DNA from: Nipponacmea schrenckii
Taxonomy: Eukaryota; Mollusca; Gastropoda; Lottiidae
Direction: 5' to 3'
Length of the DNA stretch: 64,000 bases
Assembly: GCA_030562195.1 (NCBI GenBank)
Contig: JAUJPP010000007.1
Span: 21,759,769 to 21,823,768 of the forward strand
Below, piece by piece: positions 12,491 through 26,402 of this stretch (positions are counted from its first letter, which is position 1; each line of letters opens with the position of its first letter). Below the pieces are notes generated by a model. That model was not told the DNA's origin and did no database searches. It was given only the letters and a program-made list of their open reading frames with translations. The position numbers were made by a program, and so were the translations under genes.

Positions 12491-14186
12491 GGATTTTAAT
12501 GTCAATTGTAATGTCCCCAGATATGAAAATGTTTACTAAAATTGCATACCAGACACTCAGTCAAGGTATGGATGATGCAAAATTCTTCAAGTGCTCAAAA
12601 TGTTGGATAGCTTTCCCATAAACATTAATACATAAATTGTCTGAAGAAAACCCTCACTTCAGTCAATCTTACTTCCTTGGGACTACTATTACTTAGATGA
12701 TTATTTCTTCACCATCAAATTAAATACTCAGAATATCAGGAAACATTAACATGATTACTACAAGGAAGAGTTTTTCTACATAAGTTTACCATAAATTTTG
12801 TGTCCTGGAATTTTAAAAGATTCTTTCTTGAAAAGCTGTGAAGATGAAGTCTTTTTGCTTGTAGAAACTAATTTTTTTCAAAAGCACAAATGTTGATATC
12901 CTACTATCAGAGTTTCTTTGAAAAAGATATTTTTATATTGTTGTCACCCATTTTCATCTGTCCATAGTTGCTCATAAACACTCTAAAAGCCACAATGCTT
13001 GATGGATTTTACTAGTAAAGAAGTATATGACTGAAAATTTAATACTTCATTCCACTGATTGTTACTGTCAAGTTTTTATTCCACATCAATGCTGCCAGGG
13101 GTACTTTACCTTGCCTGGTAAGCTATCTTTTTATATGACAGAGCCTGTTGTTAAAATCATAATAATCTTTAATATTTTTTTCTCTGATATTTAAAAACAA
13201 ATTGTCTTGTACTCTCTTGTCCAATATATTTGAAGAATTTTTAGGAAATATATTGACAAATGTTTCCAACCATGATAATAGCATTATACATAAAAAAGTT
13301 GAAAAATATCAGCTTAAAATTGATAGCTTTTCATTGTTAACAGAATTTAAAAGGTTAACGTAATTTTGTTCAAGAAAAATATTGATACCATATCCTGATA
13401 TGATTAATTTGTCTGGCTTTCTAGAATTTTAAAAAATAAATAAAATACTGTATTTTCAGAATTTGGAAATGTTTACAAAAATAATTTGAAGCTTTTGTAG
13501 CATTTTTTTTTTATTACATTATTCATTTCATATGAATAGTTAGCAGAAACGAAGCCAAAATGTTTTGCGAAAATAGTTTTATTAAAATGGACAACTTAAT
13601 GCTTGGCTGATGCTGCAAATACGTCTTTCAGAGTTTCAGAGAAATTTAAAATCAATTGAATTCAAGCTAGGTTATGTTTGTTTAGCTGTAAACAAACTTT
13701 CTCAGACAGATATATGTAGTTCCTACTGTATACTAACAGATTGATATATTGGCTGACTAGAAAAATCAGAAAAACTTGAAAACGATACCTTAAATCAATA
13801 TTAATTTCTATATGTATCATCACTAATAGTACTTAACAGACAGATCAGGAAATTCCACGACATCTTTGTGAAAGAATTATTTGTGAAAATGATAAAAATT
13901 AAAAGTAAAATGTGAGAGTTATTTGTCTAGGAATGATGAAGTAACTAAAAGAAAGCGAAATTTATCTCTAAATGGTGATAAATGTATGTGTTTATCATTG
14001 ATTTTTTCAAACTATTAATTCAGGTCTATTTTTAGATGTTGATTTTATTAGTGAGATGAAATATGAACAGAATGTTTTATATTGGTTACAAACTTGACTT
14101 GGTATTGATTAATACAAGTATACTATTTATTATTACTATTGATAAATTCTATAAACCTTACTTTCTTTACACTCACTGTTACTTAC
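12491..14186. other. AT-rich sequence, no gene seen
   Basis: No exon or named repeat recognised on either strand. Confidence 0.4.
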
Positions 14187-14468
14187 TTCTCTTCTTATAA
14201 TTACTCTTTTCTTTCCAGAATTCAACATACTCAATGTAAAGCTGAAAAAAGGATTTAATAACATAATTGTAAGTAGAAATTTCTCCTTCTCACATTTATA
14301 ATCTGATTCCCAACATACCAAGATTCTTACAGTAACTGACCACCTTTGGTGCCGAGTAATTCGTGTTCTATATTTCGTCCACTGTTCTGATTCTGGTCCA
14401 CCTGAAGGAAGTGGTTTCGATATAGATCTAGACTCATCATAACTTGTAAATGTTTCCAACTTTGGACA
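14187..14468 (-). CDS. Two candidate coding exons of an unidentified gene
   Basis: Proposed exons on the minus strand: 14468-14331 (138 nt, frame 0) and 14241-14187 (55 nt), split by an 89-bp GT-AG intron (donor ACT/gtaaga; acceptor ccttttttcag). The second exon ends at a donor GAGAA/gtaagt. The joined frame has no stop and reads as a plausible soluble protein, including KPLPSGGPESEQWTKY and YIEYVEFWKEKSN. GC content of the first exon is clearly above the neighbours. The acceptor of the first exon (cttatag) is weak. Another frame of the first exon is also open, and an unspliced reading stays open for 107 codons, so the frame is not certain. I do not recognise the family and found no sure neighbouring exons. 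Confidence 0.3.
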
Positions 14469-14908
14469 CTATAAGCTGCTATTAGCAATTTAGTTATATG
14501 TGGAATATGTTGTTTTTGAGCTGTTTAGGTACATAAAATAGAAGTTGTATGAATAGGGTTTGATATAACATACTGCTTGAGGTGTGTAAGTGATAGAAAA
14601 AAGTTCAAGATTGTGAAACATTTTCTTGGTTATAATGTAGTCCATTGAACTTTTAGCTGTTAATTATATTATACATACTGTTAAAAACAACTGTCTGAAA
14701 CACATGTTTACTTTGGATCATTTCATTTACATCTTGCTGCAGACAAAGGTCATTAAATTGTCACTTCAGTATTCCATTTAATATACAGATATATTGTCTG
14801 CTATCATTTGGTCTGTATTTTTTCCATCATATATAAATTAGTTTAATACTCTGTATTACATGTAAATAGAAATACCTCTGTAAGAACCTTTTTTTTTCAT
14901 TGTCATAT
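14469..14908. other. Gene-free spacer
   Basis: Nothing recognised. Confidence 0.4.
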
Positions 14909-15932
14909 TTAAGGGGGTTAACAACCCTAAACCTATGTACAAAAAATAGTTGATTTCAACCACTTCTTTTCCACCTATCTGAAATATTTAAATATCAATG
15001 GAAAGAGGGGACTTTCAGCTATCCAAAAATATAAAATTTATTTCTTATTATCTCAACTTTGAGAAATAGGGTATGAAAAATGAACGAATAAAAACATCAA
15101 TTATTCCCTTAAAATTAGCATATCTACTAGACTATTTAATATAGAAGTTTGAAATTTTGCACAACACAAGTCTACATGTATCTCTACAACATAATGTTGG
15201 CTTTTTGGAAAATTTGTTTTGTTTTGAAGATATTTTGCGTGTGCATTTACAAAAAATTGAATTTTTAAAAAAATTTCATTTTATAAAAAAAAAGCCAACG
15301 TAAAGTTATAGAGGACATCGTAAGCTTTAGCCGAAGCCAAAGTTTGTAAAAATCAGATAAATTGTAAGCAAGATATGCTTTTGGAAAAATGTCATTTTTT
15401 TTCAACATTTTGCAAACACATGTAAACCATAAGTAATTAACGGTCATGTTGTTAAAAGATTGTCTTTCATGCTGTAGAAATCTTTAAGCACCTGTTAGGC
15501 ATCAATATGCACCGATAACCACATAATTGGAGTGCTAAAACAATGGATTAGCACATGTCAAAACACCTCTACCCACCAATAATAAAATTTCTCTGTTTAC
15601 ATGTGACGTAATGATTTATGGGACATCATGTGACTTCTGGATTCCCCCAATACAAATCTGATCGACAAACGTAGAAAAGGTTTATTTAGCTGATGACGTA
15701 GTACTCAAAAATATCAACTGATAACAAAATTTGTACGTCTACATAGAGGAATACCCCATTGTGTTCTATAAACAGATTACCTTTACAGACCGATATCTTA
15801 CAAACTACTGAAGCGATTGAGCTAAAAATTTTACTAGATGAGTTTTTTTTAATGCCAAATAGAATGGATATGAACTAAATACGTTTCTTGATTGAAATAC
15901 ACCTCAAACGACAAGGTTGTCAACCCCCTTAA
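14909..15932. mobile_element. DNA transposon / MITE with TTAA target duplication (piggyBac-like)
   Basis: The element (14913-15928, 1,016 bp) has 14-bp terminal inverted repeats, GGGGGTTAACAACC on the left and GGGGGTTGACAACC read inward from the right, 13 of 14 identical. Each end is flanked by TTAA (14909-14912; 15929-15932), the target-site duplication of piggyBac elements. The interior has no transposase-sized frame, so it is non-autonomous. The interior runs more GC-rich toward the right end, with several near-palindromes (for example GACATCATGTGAC near 15622). The piggyBac assignment rests on TTAA alone; the terminal G-run is not the usual CCC start. Confidence 0.65.
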
Positions 15933-18900
15933 AGGAAAATTGTAATTAAATAAAGGGGCATTAATTTTGTATTATACAAATGAGATAAGATTAGGTTTCC
16001 ACTTTGGATTGAAATTGATGTACAGTGACTTGTTTGGGCTAAATATGATGACTGTTGCCATACACTTTGCAAGGACCAAATATTTCCACTGTGTTTCAAG
16101 TTGCAAATGTCAAGGTAACTTAAAATGCACATCATGCAGGAAATAAGCTTAACTTCATTGTCATCTTACCTAAATAACTGCTGTTTCTGGAGAGCTAATC
16201 AACATAACAAGAAGATTTTCTGTTCAGATAGAATGTTATTTCTGCCTCCATGATCAGATCATGTGTTCACACAAATCACAACATATTAATACAGGATAAC
16301 TAATATTAATATATTGCTATCGGAATATATAATCATGTTGATAATTAGTTCTTAGTTATTATGATAATTCTATTGATATAGGTCATTATCAACTATACTG
16401 TTAACTGTTACATACATACCAGTGTCTTCTGTTCAGTTCAGTGTTGGAATATAGATATCACAGTTGTTTTTGCTGAATAAATTATGGATTTTCACCACAG
16501 TATGCAGGATTCACTCTCTTCTTTTTTGCTATTTTAGAAGTATAGAATCAGGTAAAATCAGTCATCAATCTTTTAGTTTCATTGTATGTCCAGCTGATTG
16601 TTTCGAATGTTAGCTTTTCTAAACAATTATCAAATTATACAGACTAATCTTGTAAGAAAATGTAGGTTGGCATAGGCATGTTTAAGTATATAGGCTATTT
16701 TCAGGATAATCTACGATCAATAAATAGCCAATTGCTGTTTGTAATAATGTGCTTAGTCTACATTGAAATATTTTTCAGTTTTAGGGCAAATAGAAACTAC
16801 CGGTATTATTATTATTATTATATAATTCTGTAACAATTAAACAATCAAGCTATGTGGACCATTTGAATGCTGAGTGATATCAGATATCTCAACATATTCT
16901 ATGGTACATATTTTTGTAGAGCTCAAGCTGAAAGTCTGTAGAATTTGGAAAAGTAGGATTAAATAAAAGTTTAGTTGACATGTGGTGTGTATCAAATACT
17001 CTATTAAAGAAATTTCATTAACACCTACAATCCTTTTATCAGCTGTAAATGTTAGCAACTCCATTAGCAACATTTTAGTAAATAAAAAAAAAATGAAGCC
17101 CAATTTTTACATGATAAGTGTATAATAAAGAAAAATTAGCATCCCAAGCTACACATTAAGATCATGATATAATATTGTGTTGATGCAGGATTGGGATCAT
17201 CAACCTATAAGGCAGGTAGGTTTTTTAGGCCAAGGAGGAAAGTAAAAAACTAGCAAATGTTTCTTCTGTTGGAAATTTCTTTCTTACTAATGACAGGTCA
17301 GATAGAGTCTGCCTGTCTTCCAGCAGACATTGTATGGTTTATATGCTTTGTAACATACAAGCCAATGTGATGCTTTCTTATACTATGTCTGGGTGAAGTT
17401 AATGAACAGCTTTATATATTAGTATATTTATATTTATATTCAAAAATAAAATTCAAATAAATTAGATAAAAAGGTGCTGAATTGCTTTTCTGGATCTTAT
17501 AAACTTGTTATGTATATGTTAGGGGTACAGGTCTGTATAATATTCAGAAAGATTTACATGTTGCTTGATCTTCATTAGGAATATATCGAATTAACATTGA
17601 GCTGTTACAAAGAGATCCAGAGTTAGCAAGCCAGGTGCACCAGTTACATCAGATATCTATGACCATCTTGATATGATCTGATTCCAGAACTGATTTATTA
17701 GGTTTTTCAGGTAATACTGTACAGACTGACTCAAACAGTACATCAATTTTACTGTTAAGAACTATAATAGATGAATTATTGATATCAGTCTGTCCAATAA
17801 TATGATAGATCTTGTCTGCTGCTATTTTCTACATCATTTGTTTTGATTACATCAACCGGTTTTGTCACCAAAATCAGTTTAATACTCAGTAATTCACCAG
17901 GGGTCCATTTTCTGGAACTACATACCATGTTTACTTTTCCAATTTGTTCCTTCTGCTGTCTGGCTTGGTAATATCAAATCGATATGCTTTGCATTTAGAC
18001 AGATCTGGGGTCAGAAATATAGGTTAAATTAACACTAACTGCAATAGACACTTATGATGATAAATATTACAATATTGCATTAAGGAGAACTTAAGTGTAT
18101 TTCATCTTATTTTACTGCCTCTGTGTGGGCCAATAAAGATGGTTGATTAGCTTGAAGTGGAATAAACCTTTTCAGGACAATGGTACAATTCCTACTCTGA
18201 ATTGATATTAACAAGCCTGTTGATCATGTGCATCAGATTATTGTCCCATATGGTAGATTAGATGCTGTTTCCATATCTGCATCATTGTCACAGAAGAACT
18301 AAGTTGAAAAATCTGAGAGTACTTAAATTGGACCACTAGGTTAGGGGGTTGGGGAGGTTTCTTGTTACGCCACTTCACCTCGCTTCTGCTATGTCATTTA
18401 GTATGAATAATGTGTATTTGAATGACTCTATGATTAGGGTAATGCAATAAGTGAATCAAATTCAAGTAGAAATGTTAAGATTGAGATGAAACCTGCATGT
18501 AAATGATGTCAATATCATCAATACACCTGTAATAAAGTTGATGTTGTCTCTGTGTAAACAGAGTGTATTGTTCAGGATTCTGATTGAAGTTATTGTATTC
18601 GGGACTAGATTGATTGGATATTAATGATACTAGTTATTAGTAGTCTAACCATATATAACTTGTTTGTTTGAAGAGTGGTGCTGATATAGAAATAATACCA
18701 TGTGTTTGACAAACTGGATTTGTTCATATTTTAGTGATGTTTTGATGATTGTTTCAAGTTAATGCCCTTAATGTGTTTTACTTTTTGCTTTTGCTTCCTG
18801 TTTTGATATAGTATATAAATGATTGAATAATGGTGATGCCTTGCTGTAAATGTCAAAAGGATCTGAAACTATATTGATTTTGACATGCATTCAGAATGCC

Positions 18901-21900
18901 AAGAGACCCTCTAGAAAACTGCTTTACTTTATTAACCAGAAATAGTGTTATTTTAATATTTGGTACAATCCTGTTAGGTATTCAGATTGATATCTCAATC
19001 AGCAATTTTTCAAAAAGAAAATTCATTACAAATTACAAATTCAATTTGATACAATCTTTATCATTCTGCTTTATCAGCTTTGCCTTCATTTATATTGTAT
19101 AGAAAAAATAGCTACGTTGTTTGAATGCGTTATGTCAACCATTCTTCCCTATGAAATTTTAATTTCGAAGTCTATAGAATATGACAAGTATAGATAGTTT
19201 CCAATGACTAAGTAGCTATTGAGGCCTTCAGTCTGAATATGTCTTGAAGATTTAATTGAAAGGAAGCAATATGGAGCTAATAGATGAGCTGACAGTAACT
19301 CTCAATAGGTATATTAAATCTTATTCAATACTGATTAAAACTTGTCTCATCAATTCAGCATTAGATAATGGAGTATAATGTGCTCTGTGTGTTGAAAAAG
19401 TCATTCAGGGGTAGATAATATGACACATTATAGGGTATGATGTAAAACTCGTGAGATTTTAATTCTCGCTGATATTAAATTGATTTTTAGATAAGACATT
19501 AACAGTCCATTAGCTGTATGTTCTTCAGATGTTCTGGAATCAAAGAGCTGTAAGTGAATGATAAATTATCCATTAGAGTTTTAAAAAAATCTGAAATTTC
19601 ATCCTCCACTATCCAACAATTCTTGGTCTGAAATTAGGTTATTATGTTTCAATAGTGGTTGTATGTCAACTATTTGTGTTACTGAGTGTTACATAGTTAT
19701 AATCTTTTTACCATTCTCATTGTTTATAGTTAATGAATAAAAGATTACTCATGTTTTACTTGAACTCCATCTTCTTCATGATTGAGTGCTCAACATTTAT
19801 TATCCAGCATGCTTTACGTTAAGAAAGTTGTCTATCAGGGAGGAGAGGTTATTATTATTATCCTCTATGTTCAGTACCAATACTTCATATAGGAATTGGA
19901 AGATGAGCTAACTGATGGTCTTGAAAGTTGAGGTTTGCATAATGGTATTGAATGGATGATTGAACATTATGAAATGAAATGCTGAAACCTTGATATTTTT
20001 TTATTCAAGTCAACTTTTTTGCTTGCACAATAGAGTGTTTTCCTTGCAATTTACTAAGTTTCAGAGTACATGTAATTGCCTTTGCTGTAATTGGAACATG
20101 TCCAATTCACCATGGTAGATGCTAGAGTGGCTATTCATACTCCCAAGATCCTGAAGTTTATAATATTTAATAACACTGTTACCATAGAAGAGTTCAAATT
20201 CCAAAACCCTGAATTTTGTATAATATAGGGTGATTACTGTTTGACATAAGTACAATTATGATCTGATATTAATGTCAATTACAAGTATCCATGTTATGGT
20301 TTTCATAAGCATTGGAATCAATATGGGTTTATCATAGCTCTAGAACCATATAGAAGCAATATAGTTATACAATATTGTTATTGTATGAATTCCTATGGTA
20401 TTGATCTGAAACAATTGGTTCTATACCTAGAAATAGATATATCATGTAGAGTATTTAATTCCTTCAATAAGGTTCTTAGTGCAACTGTTTATTATCACCT
20501 AAGGTTGAGCTCTATTGAAAAGCCCCAAAAAGTTTAATTATATTTCATATAAATAACTGCCCTGTTGTTCAAAACTATTTCAATGTTTGGTTTGTAATAT
20601 TACTTACAAGACACATTTCATCAGAGATTTGAAGAAATTTATTAATTAATACCACATCACATATAGAATTCAAAATGAAATGTCTGACTCGAGGCTAAAT
20701 TTATCATTCGGAACTGTCCAAATCCATCATTTATCATATTGTAAAGATTAACTGACAGCTCAGGCCCAAAAAAATATGACATCCAATGCTTGAGTAAATG
20801 GAAAAGGTTGAACTAAAGGAATCAATATTTGTTTATAGGATATTGTTTTTCGAGATGATAATATTCAGACCACTTTATATTTGATTTGTTTGTTCAACTT
20901 AAATTTAAAAAAAGGTATTTAAACAAAGTTATTTGAACTTTACTACTTTGGAATTATTATTGCTCCTAATCCCAGTCGAATTTTGTTTTCGTCAAATTTT
21001 AATGCATGGTTATCATTTGAAACAATTAAAAATATAAATTCATGGCACAATAACTCAATGTAGTATGGGAACTTATCTGCCAAAGTTATGATACCAAAAA
21101 ACCATTGCATATACTTACAGGGCACACTTCAGGTTTTTGACTACAATTTAACTCTGACAATAATACAAGATCATCAAATATAATCACTCACTTATATACC
21201 TAATCTTTGGTTATAGTCTAGGTCTTGAAATGGTCAAGATATGGACATTTCCCATCTTGTAGGCTCTGTCCTTGAAGAATTTAAAACACATAATTAGAAG
21301 CTTAAATATTGTGTAACAGAATTTATAATGTACTTTGATTTGAAAGATAATAGTTAATTTGCAGGTTGACAGATATTAAACTCCTAAAGAATTATTTTTA
21401 AATGTTAAACCTTAATCTGATTAGTTAATCTGTAGTGAAGCTTATCACTGATTGGCATTTCAAATACTTCAGTCAAGTTTGTAAGGTTGATTTTTCTGAC
21501 ATTTGTGAGATTTGTTTGGTGCTTTAGGTGCTTTATTCTGTTTGGTTGATAGGTCTAGGAATTTCATTTTTTAAGTTTAATTTTTTTTCTTGTGGTAAGA
21601 CTTTTTTTTAGCCATCCAATTTCTTTAATTGTCACTTTTGCTATTTACTTTGATATATCTCTTATATATCTAGTACCTTTAAAAGTAAATTTTGAATGAT
21701 ACTATTGTATTTGTTGCTGTGTATTAATGGTTTGTTTGTATATTATTACAAAATTCTCTCATGACTTGATCACATGATCCTGTATCATCAACGATCATTT
21801 TAGAAGGCACCACAGTTAGTTATGGAGGAATTTTGATATATTTTTTATTCTAAGGTCATATGTTATTTAGTAGATTATGTCAAGACGAACTCATGTTTTT

Positions 21901-24900
21901 ACTTTTGATTCAGTTACATTAACTGTATACTACTTGTGATATTTTTCATCATATATCCTAAAATTCCCTTATTTTTTTGCGCTGAAAGAGGTGTAGTTTA
22001 CAAGCACAAACTTAATTAATAAAATGAAACATTTACCCAGTGGACCAACATTCTTCTTTTCTTTCTACCAGAATGCATTTGTTAATGATACGAAATAAAA
22101 AATGTTTGTTGAAGCAAAACGATTTTACAACAAATTTATTCCAAAAATCCTTTGATTGCAGGTTGTTGAAAAAATGAATTGTGAACTTTAAGAAAATGTA
22201 GTTGTTTCCTCCTTAATGGCATGATTTAGATATTTATTTGAACTTCTGTTCAGTAGATCTGTTTTATAGCTAGCCGTAAGTACCTCTATTATAGAAGAGT
22301 AGTTTTTACAAGGTAGATTTCCGGAGCCAAGAAGAAAGTAATTAACTTGCTTAAACACTTTTTCTATGATATAATCATCGAGTTAAATGCACCATACTGA
22401 CATTTCTTACAATGTCAAAGTTTTTATATTTCAATGAAAAATCTTTATGTTTCTAATGACTGAAAAAACAATTTTCACTATTTTTTATAGCATTTGTGTG
22501 TTATAATAGCGTAATCAAGACAGGTCTCTGAGGAATGGAGATTCTTGCTCAATGTTTTTGTGTCACCAGTGGCAGTTGTGTGATAAGAAAAGGAAACTTT
22601 GTAGACAGTAATTTTGTAGAAGAAATAAAAGTCTGTTTGAAGAACATGATAAGAAATAAATTAAAAGTATTGTAGGGTTTCTTCACAACTTGAAGACTGA
22701 TAAGAACTAGGCTATTATTCATCGAGTGTCTTGTTTATGACTATCACATTTTACCAGCATTTTATTCAATTGATTAGACATTGTAGATACCAATTATATT
22801 GTGGCTTAAGTACAAGAATAAAATCGATATGACCAACCTAATACAACTACAAACCCCAAATTGGATAAAACATTGTAACATATGATTCTGTGTTTCCATT
22901 TGTGTTGCAAAGTTGGCAGTTAAGCTGCCTGAAAAGTAAGATGAAAAAGTTTCTAGCCTGTTTATAGACAAGGTAGATCAAATTGTATGCAATGAGAGAA
23001 ATAGGAAAGTGGCATTAGAATCATTCTTGCTTTCCAGTGGTTTGAGAATTCATTAACATGCAAAGTCAAATAAAAAAAAATATGTAATTATGTATAAAGA
23101 TGCATATGATTATTGAAATACGCTTAATAGATTGATTCAGCGTTTTTCAAAAGTGACTAACCTTTCTTGAGAACTAAATTTTATGTTCATTCTAAGACCT
23201 ATTATCCCTTTAGCAAATATAATCATGTAACTTGTTTTCCCATGTCAGCCTTTTAGACCTGTCTAACATAAAGGGTAAAACTTACTGGAACAAATTATGT
23301 AATGTTATTTCTGGATTCTTGATATGAGACAGATGAATTATAGATTCCCAATTGTAATAGATGAACACTCTGGTAAATTTAAAAGTATATATTTAACTAG
23401 TTAGAAAAATATTATACAAGTACTACATATAAAAGCTAAAACCAAAAAGAAGAATATACAATTTACGATCCCATATCATGCTAGATCCCAACACCATATT
23501 TAGTGGTCAGTATTATTTTGACTATCTATACTATTGTATTTAAGAATACCTTGAACGCGTGCTGAGTATATCAAAGAAATCTAAGACTACCAATAAAGAA
23601 TATACTATTATATAAAAATGTAACTTGATTAAAATCCAATTTTAGAGATAATTAGCAGTAACCTTCAGAAAGGTTGAATACGTAACTAGAAATCAATGAA
23701 TGAATTGGATTAATTATTTGGATAGATCTATTACTGGTGGTTAGGTCTACATTGAATTAATAGTCCACAAAGAATTCCTATTGATTCCTCTTGACTTTGG
23801 TACACAATAGATTACCAATTGGAACCATTCATCTATCATCAGAGTTATAATGTCAGTATAGATAAATCATTATTTCTAGTGTTTTCTATGCTCTTGGGGT
23901 TATATTTTAGAACTTGTTGCAGTATCGCTCATTATACTCATGTTATGATCTGTTTTACAAAAAAAAAATATCCTGAAATGACATATTTGTGTGATAGAAT
24001 TCCTAGCATGGGTATCATATTCATATTTAATATTGATGAACATAGTTCAATTCCAACAACTGTGGCATGGCATGGTACTAAAAATAAACAAGAAGAGCAT
24101 CATTAAATAACTTAAAATCTATCCAGTTACCGGTATTCCAAAATATGAAATAGAGATGGTACAAAATATGGGGCTAGAATAAATCAATATTGTTGATTAG
24201 ATTTCATTAACGAACTAATTAACTACATTATACTAACTCAATTACATTTCTTTCTTTCACTCAATAAGACAGATGTAGGCAATATGTTTTGCCTCCTACT
24301 GACTATTGGTTTCACCAGTACATCAATATGGTGCTCTCATTAGGGGAATTCCCTGTAATAAAGTTAGCATGAATAAATTATGACTGTTGTATTCATGTAT
24401 AATAAATAGAGCTCACTGCTGGTTAGTTGGTTCATAGTATTGATATTATTGGAACCAGTAAGTACAGGTATTATACAGTTATTAGTGTTTTGTGGCTTCA
24501 GTCAATGTCATTTGGTGTTTTGTATCAGGAATATGTTTGTCTCTGTTTAGTGATTAAAAACTGGAGAGAGGTATCAGGTGTTAGAAAGTAAGATTATATT
24601 TATATGCATATAGCTGCCAGTCAGTTTATTAAAGATTTGGATTAGTCTTCATTCCTCTTCATTCTGACCCAGCTATTAATACAGACAGTCTGTGATAGAT
24701 CAATACCAAGAGGTTTTGCCAACAACCAACTGGAAAACAGAATCCTAAGTCATTATCTGTGATAGTTGTTTGTTTTGCTTTTCTTATCTTTCAGGGATGT
24801 TTTCTACAATTTAACGCTTTCCAGATGATTAAAGTCGATTCCTTACAGAATTCTTACACTTATTGTCTGAAATTAATTGTGCAGAGGCTTAGTGGTTAAT

Positions 24901-26293
24901 CAACTGCATTTTATTTTAGCTAATTTGAAGTGAATACTTAGTTTATCTATCTATTAATTATAGTATTTTTTTTAATTCAGTATAAAAGATTGACAGAGGA
25001 CAAATTATAGGCTCATATATCCATACAATATTCTTTGATATTTCATGATAATAGATGAATCTCATGCAGGCCAAAAACCCTGTCTATCTATTAAGAATTC
25101 TGATAATTATTTTTAAGTAACAGACTGAAAAGCAGATCTTTCCATTTAGAAATGTGATATTTGATTTATCAAGGTTGTTTATACTGGTATATATTTATGA
25201 ATATTATTGCTAATTGTAAAGATTTCCACATCAGTGATTGACATTTTACAGTATCATACAATACATTTAATAGGATTTTTTTTTTAAATTTTTGGTTTTG
25301 AGAAACTTTCAGTTTCTTTTTTCTCCATTTTGATCTGTACTGGTTTGGTATATTAGTTCTGTAATTAAAGAATAAGGTTGGTCAGTTTATGATACTAATG
25401 TCATTAATTTTATATAGAATTTAAATTAGCTACTTCAGAGATAGTGTATTACAGACTGCAGGCACTGTAGACATCAACAAGAAAATGAATTGTACTATTA
25501 GAAAGCTGTTCATTGTCTCTAATGGACATGGACATATGTGGACTTAACAATCCCTTTAAATATAATGACATGACATTACACTCTAAACCTGTTTTCTGTA
25601 AACAATACTATATTTAATACACAACATGTAACATCACATATATCTACTTGTACACAGTTGGATACATGCAACATTTAAACCATTCATGTTTTGGGATGTA
25701 ACACAAGAAAGTATATTTAGGTAATGAAAAATTGACTCACTTCACTGAGATATTTTGTATAAAATGTTGAGGTTTTTGTGTTATAATACAGTGAAAAGGA
25801 GATCAGGGAAGAGACTTGATATAAAAATAAAAATAGTTTTTAGTTATTGTATATACAATATTATATATGTTGTTCAACAGGTATTTATTAACTAGTTTTG
25901 TAATAATATGTTTCTGGAGAATGTGATATCATTTAGAATTATTCTTGTTTTGTTAAATGATATATTTACAAACAATTGCTGTTATAAAATTGTTTATTTA
26001 TTATTTTGTATATCTAAAACTAAACCTAGCTTGCCATTGAGTGTCTTGCCATTGACAATTTACGTGCCAGAATCAAGAGCTTTTACTTGACAGAATCTTG
26101 AAGGCACTTTTCTATGAATATTGTCCCCTGAGCATAAACATTGGAATAACAAGAAAACAAATAATTGTATTCAGTTTTAAAAATGCAGACAGGAATCGTC
26201 AATCTTACAATCAGATTTTGATTAAAATATATTTTTAATATTACAAATTATGTCAACAACGATTGAAGCAGGACTAGATTTTCATGTTTTATA
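15933..26293. other. Long gene-free stretch
   Basis: AT-rich, with no gene I can support. Weak minus-strand exon candidates are 21153-21119 (35 nt, good donor CCCT/gtaagta, one open frame) and around 20149-20063 (an acceptor followed by 29 open codons). Neither joins to a neighbour in phase. Short TTA/TAA microsatellites lie at 16805 and 19848. Confidence 0.35.
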
Positions 26294-26343
26294 ATTTTCA
26301 AAAATTGTTACTTATTTTATTTTCAAAAATTGTTACTTATTTT
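26294..26343 (+). repeat. 25-bp tandem duplication beside complexin acceptor
   Basis: Two exact copies of a 25-base unit starting ATTTTCAAAAATTG lie head to tail and end nine bases before the AG (26351-26352) of the acceptor for the complexin start exon. The duplication covers the expected branch-point and pyrimidine-tract region. Confidence 0.8.
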
Positions 26344-26402
26344 ATTTTTCAGGTTTAAATCAAGTTCTTATAATATAAAGTTAAAGATAGCCAACTTTTA
26401 AA

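Noticed and set aside
16425..16478. Minus-strand interval with strong donor and acceptor
   Set aside because: All three frames contain stops, so it is not a coding exon; a non-coding exon cannot be excluded.
20063..20208. Two minus-strand exon-like intervals with good acceptors
   Set aside because: They would be separated by an intron of only about 33 bases, and neither joins in phase to another candidate.
24660..24750. Minus-strand open stretch after a good acceptor
   Set aside because: Reads like protein for 28 codons but lacks a donor and any partner exon.
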